NCBI GenBank assembly: GCA_010909165.1
Contig: VJWM01000103.1
Span: forward strand, 1,017,407-1,081,406
Direction of reading: 5' to 3'
Origin: Anthoceros angustus
Taxonomy: Eukaryota; Streptophyta; Anthocerotopsida; Anthocerotales; Anthocerotaceae
Length of the DNA stretch: 64,000 bases
Within the stretch, counting starts at the first letter, position 1; every line of letters begins with the position of its first letter. Positions 62,526 through 64,000 of the stretch are shown here, piece by piece. The notes beneath the pieces are model-generated. The model was not told where the DNA came from. It saw only the letters and a program-made list of their open reading frames with translations, and did not search any database. The translations under genes and the position numbers were made by a program.

Positions 62526-64000
62526 CGTGTGGCCTTCTTCACTCGGTACATGTGGGCTATGCACTTCCGGGAGTTAAGAAATAGTAGGGTTCTGTTTTTA
62601 GGATTGAAGGATAAATAAAGGCGGAAAAGGAGGAATAAATTGGGGTGGCGCTTGGACGAGGCTCGGAGTATACTCGGACTCAGTGAACAACGGACCCGGT
62701 ACCACTATGGCAGCTCGGACTACGCCGGAATGAGGATAAGTCGGAACCCACTCCAGTCAAAGCAGGATAAAATCGAAAGTAACCTAGGAGGCGGGCGTGA
62801 GGGCAGGCGGCGCCACGTGGGCGGCCGAGTGGAGGTCGGGCATGCGATAGGCAGGCCGTAACCTTGCAGGCCGTTATAGGTATTCACGCCCGCGGGCTGC
62901 GCGGCGGCGTAAGGCGAGTAAGCGGGCGTAGGGTCGAGTAAGCCATATGCGACCCACAGCGATTCTGGACAGCGCCTTCGCCCGATTACTTCCTGGCGGC
63001 CAAGGAGGAGGTCATTTTATTTGCGACCTCAGACAATCCTCACGGTCCCTTGCGCTCCGCAATCCGGCTCTCTGGCGCTATCTTTTGGGCGCCCGGTCGA
63101 CTTAGGCGCGCCGTCAAGGTTGGAGCGTGACGCGAAGGAGGAACATCGTGCCCGGTCGGGAGATAGGAGATCTCGTGCAGTGCAGGAGGTAGAGGAGGCG
63201 GCGGCGAGATGGAGGCAGCAAGGACACGCTGGAGCTACAACTCCAAGATGCGTCGGGCGGTGATTCTCAGCGAGAGAATCCACGACTTGAGCACGAAATA
63301 GAGTGCCTCGGCTCCGTCGAAGGCGGAGGAAAATCGGCGACTATCGAGGAGTTGGGCGTTGCCGAGCTACGAAGGAGGAGGAAGTCGGTCGGACGGACGG
63401 AGTGTCGACCGCTGGAGGGGCGGGCTAAAGGCCAGGCGGAGGAGCGCGAGCCTGGAAGCGAAAGAAGCTGGGTCCGGTGAGAAAGGCGGAAGAGCAGCTG
63501 CGCTATGGCGGTGGTGGCAATGGAGAAAGCAGCGGAGGCTGGGCGGGTGGAACAGCAATGGCGGGAGGTGACCGAGGCCGCCCTTGTAGCCTCGCGTGTC
63601 TGACCGGCTCCGGTATCCGTCTGGCGGAGAGGTGGCCCAACAAGCGGGCCCGGAACACTTATGGCGGAGGGAGTATCGGGTGCTCGGGCACACGTGGAAG
63701 AGGCAATTCAACAAGTCGATTCGGACTTTGCCTATTACCACCGAGCTCTGATGAAGCCTCTCGGGCGCAAGCAGACGGACCCTGGAAGGCTCGGAAGGAG
63801 ATGAAGGCCACAGGGGCGGCCACAGGGGACCCTAGTGGCCTTTGGAGATAGCGGGGCGGCGGAGAGGAGCGGGCGGAGGCGGAGCGAGGCGGCGGATCTG
63901 CGGCGAGGTAAGCACCCGCACCTCACCATGGAAGGAGGGGCCAGAAGGAGTCACTTGAGGCGATCGGGAGCAGCGGAGGACTTGAGGAGAGCCACGGAGG
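62526..64000. other. GC-rich end of window, possibly retroelement gag-like
   Basis: From about 62650 the sequence is GC-rich. In frames around 63140-63230 and 63480-63760 peptides are Ala/Glu/Arg-rich and helical (for example EKAAEAGRVEQQWREV, then VEEAIQQVDSDFAYYHRAL in another frame), as in coiled-coil gag-like proteins of plant retrotransposons. No protease, reverse transcriptase or LTR is visible before the window ends, so this stays a guess. Confidence 0.25.

Overview
This is nuclear DNA of a land plant. Genes have GT-AG introns of about 70-180 bp (two introns seem to need GC donors). Gene families are plant families: a PLS-class PPR protein with an E/E+ tail, a GRAS regulator, 12-oxophytodienoate reductases (OPR), a plastid-type rhodanese (STR8-like), a DUF1499 protein, plant TauE/SafE transporters and a glycerol-3-phosphate transporter. 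Copia remnants and many short tandem repeats fill the spaces. The long PLS-PPR array and the small introns suggest a seed-free plant (lycophyte or bryophyte grade). That is inference; no species is assigned.

Layout. 0-14.4 kb is a decayed tandem duplication of [PPR + TauE/SafE]. The left copy has a large PPR gene with three frame breaks and an intact 4-exon transporter. The right copy has PPR scraps and a transporter whose first exon has two 1-base losses. 14.4-17.5 kb is a gene-free run of short tandem duplications. 17.5-25.1 kb holds the glycerol-3-phosphate transporter (-), the STR8-like rhodanese (-) and an unrecognised 3-exon gene (+). 26.1-29.3 kb has a 76-bp minisatellite running into the 3' end of a GRAS gene (-), whose last 61 bp are themselves duplicated in tandem. 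31.1-33.5 kb is a 13-exon TPR + metallo-beta-lactamase gene (+).

33.7-48 kb is a second duplicated neighbourhood: DUF1499 (-) + OPR (-), then a broken copy of both, a RING gene (+), a second complete OPR (-), a chimeric sulfotransferase/OPR pseudogene, a second RING gene (+), an emptied copy of the dirigent-type locus and an intact sulfotransferase-like gene (-). 50.8 kb has a small secreted AOC-barrel/dirigent-type protein. 51.9-53.5 kb is a Ty1-copia remnant; 54.2-54.7 kb is a third RING gene (-). 55-64 kb is transposon-derived, with a 1.24-kb tandem duplication inside a decayed transposon-like ORF, minisatellites and a GC-rich end without a convincing gene.

Genes likely to work: TauE/SafE copy 1, glycerol-3-phosphate transporter, STR8-like, GRAS, TPR-MBL, DUF1499 (first exon uncertain), two OPRs, three RINGs, sulfotransferase and the AOC-barrel/dirigent-type protein. 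Nothing here behaves as an operon. The main story is local duplication followed by decay, so several frame breaks need raw-read support before being called biological.
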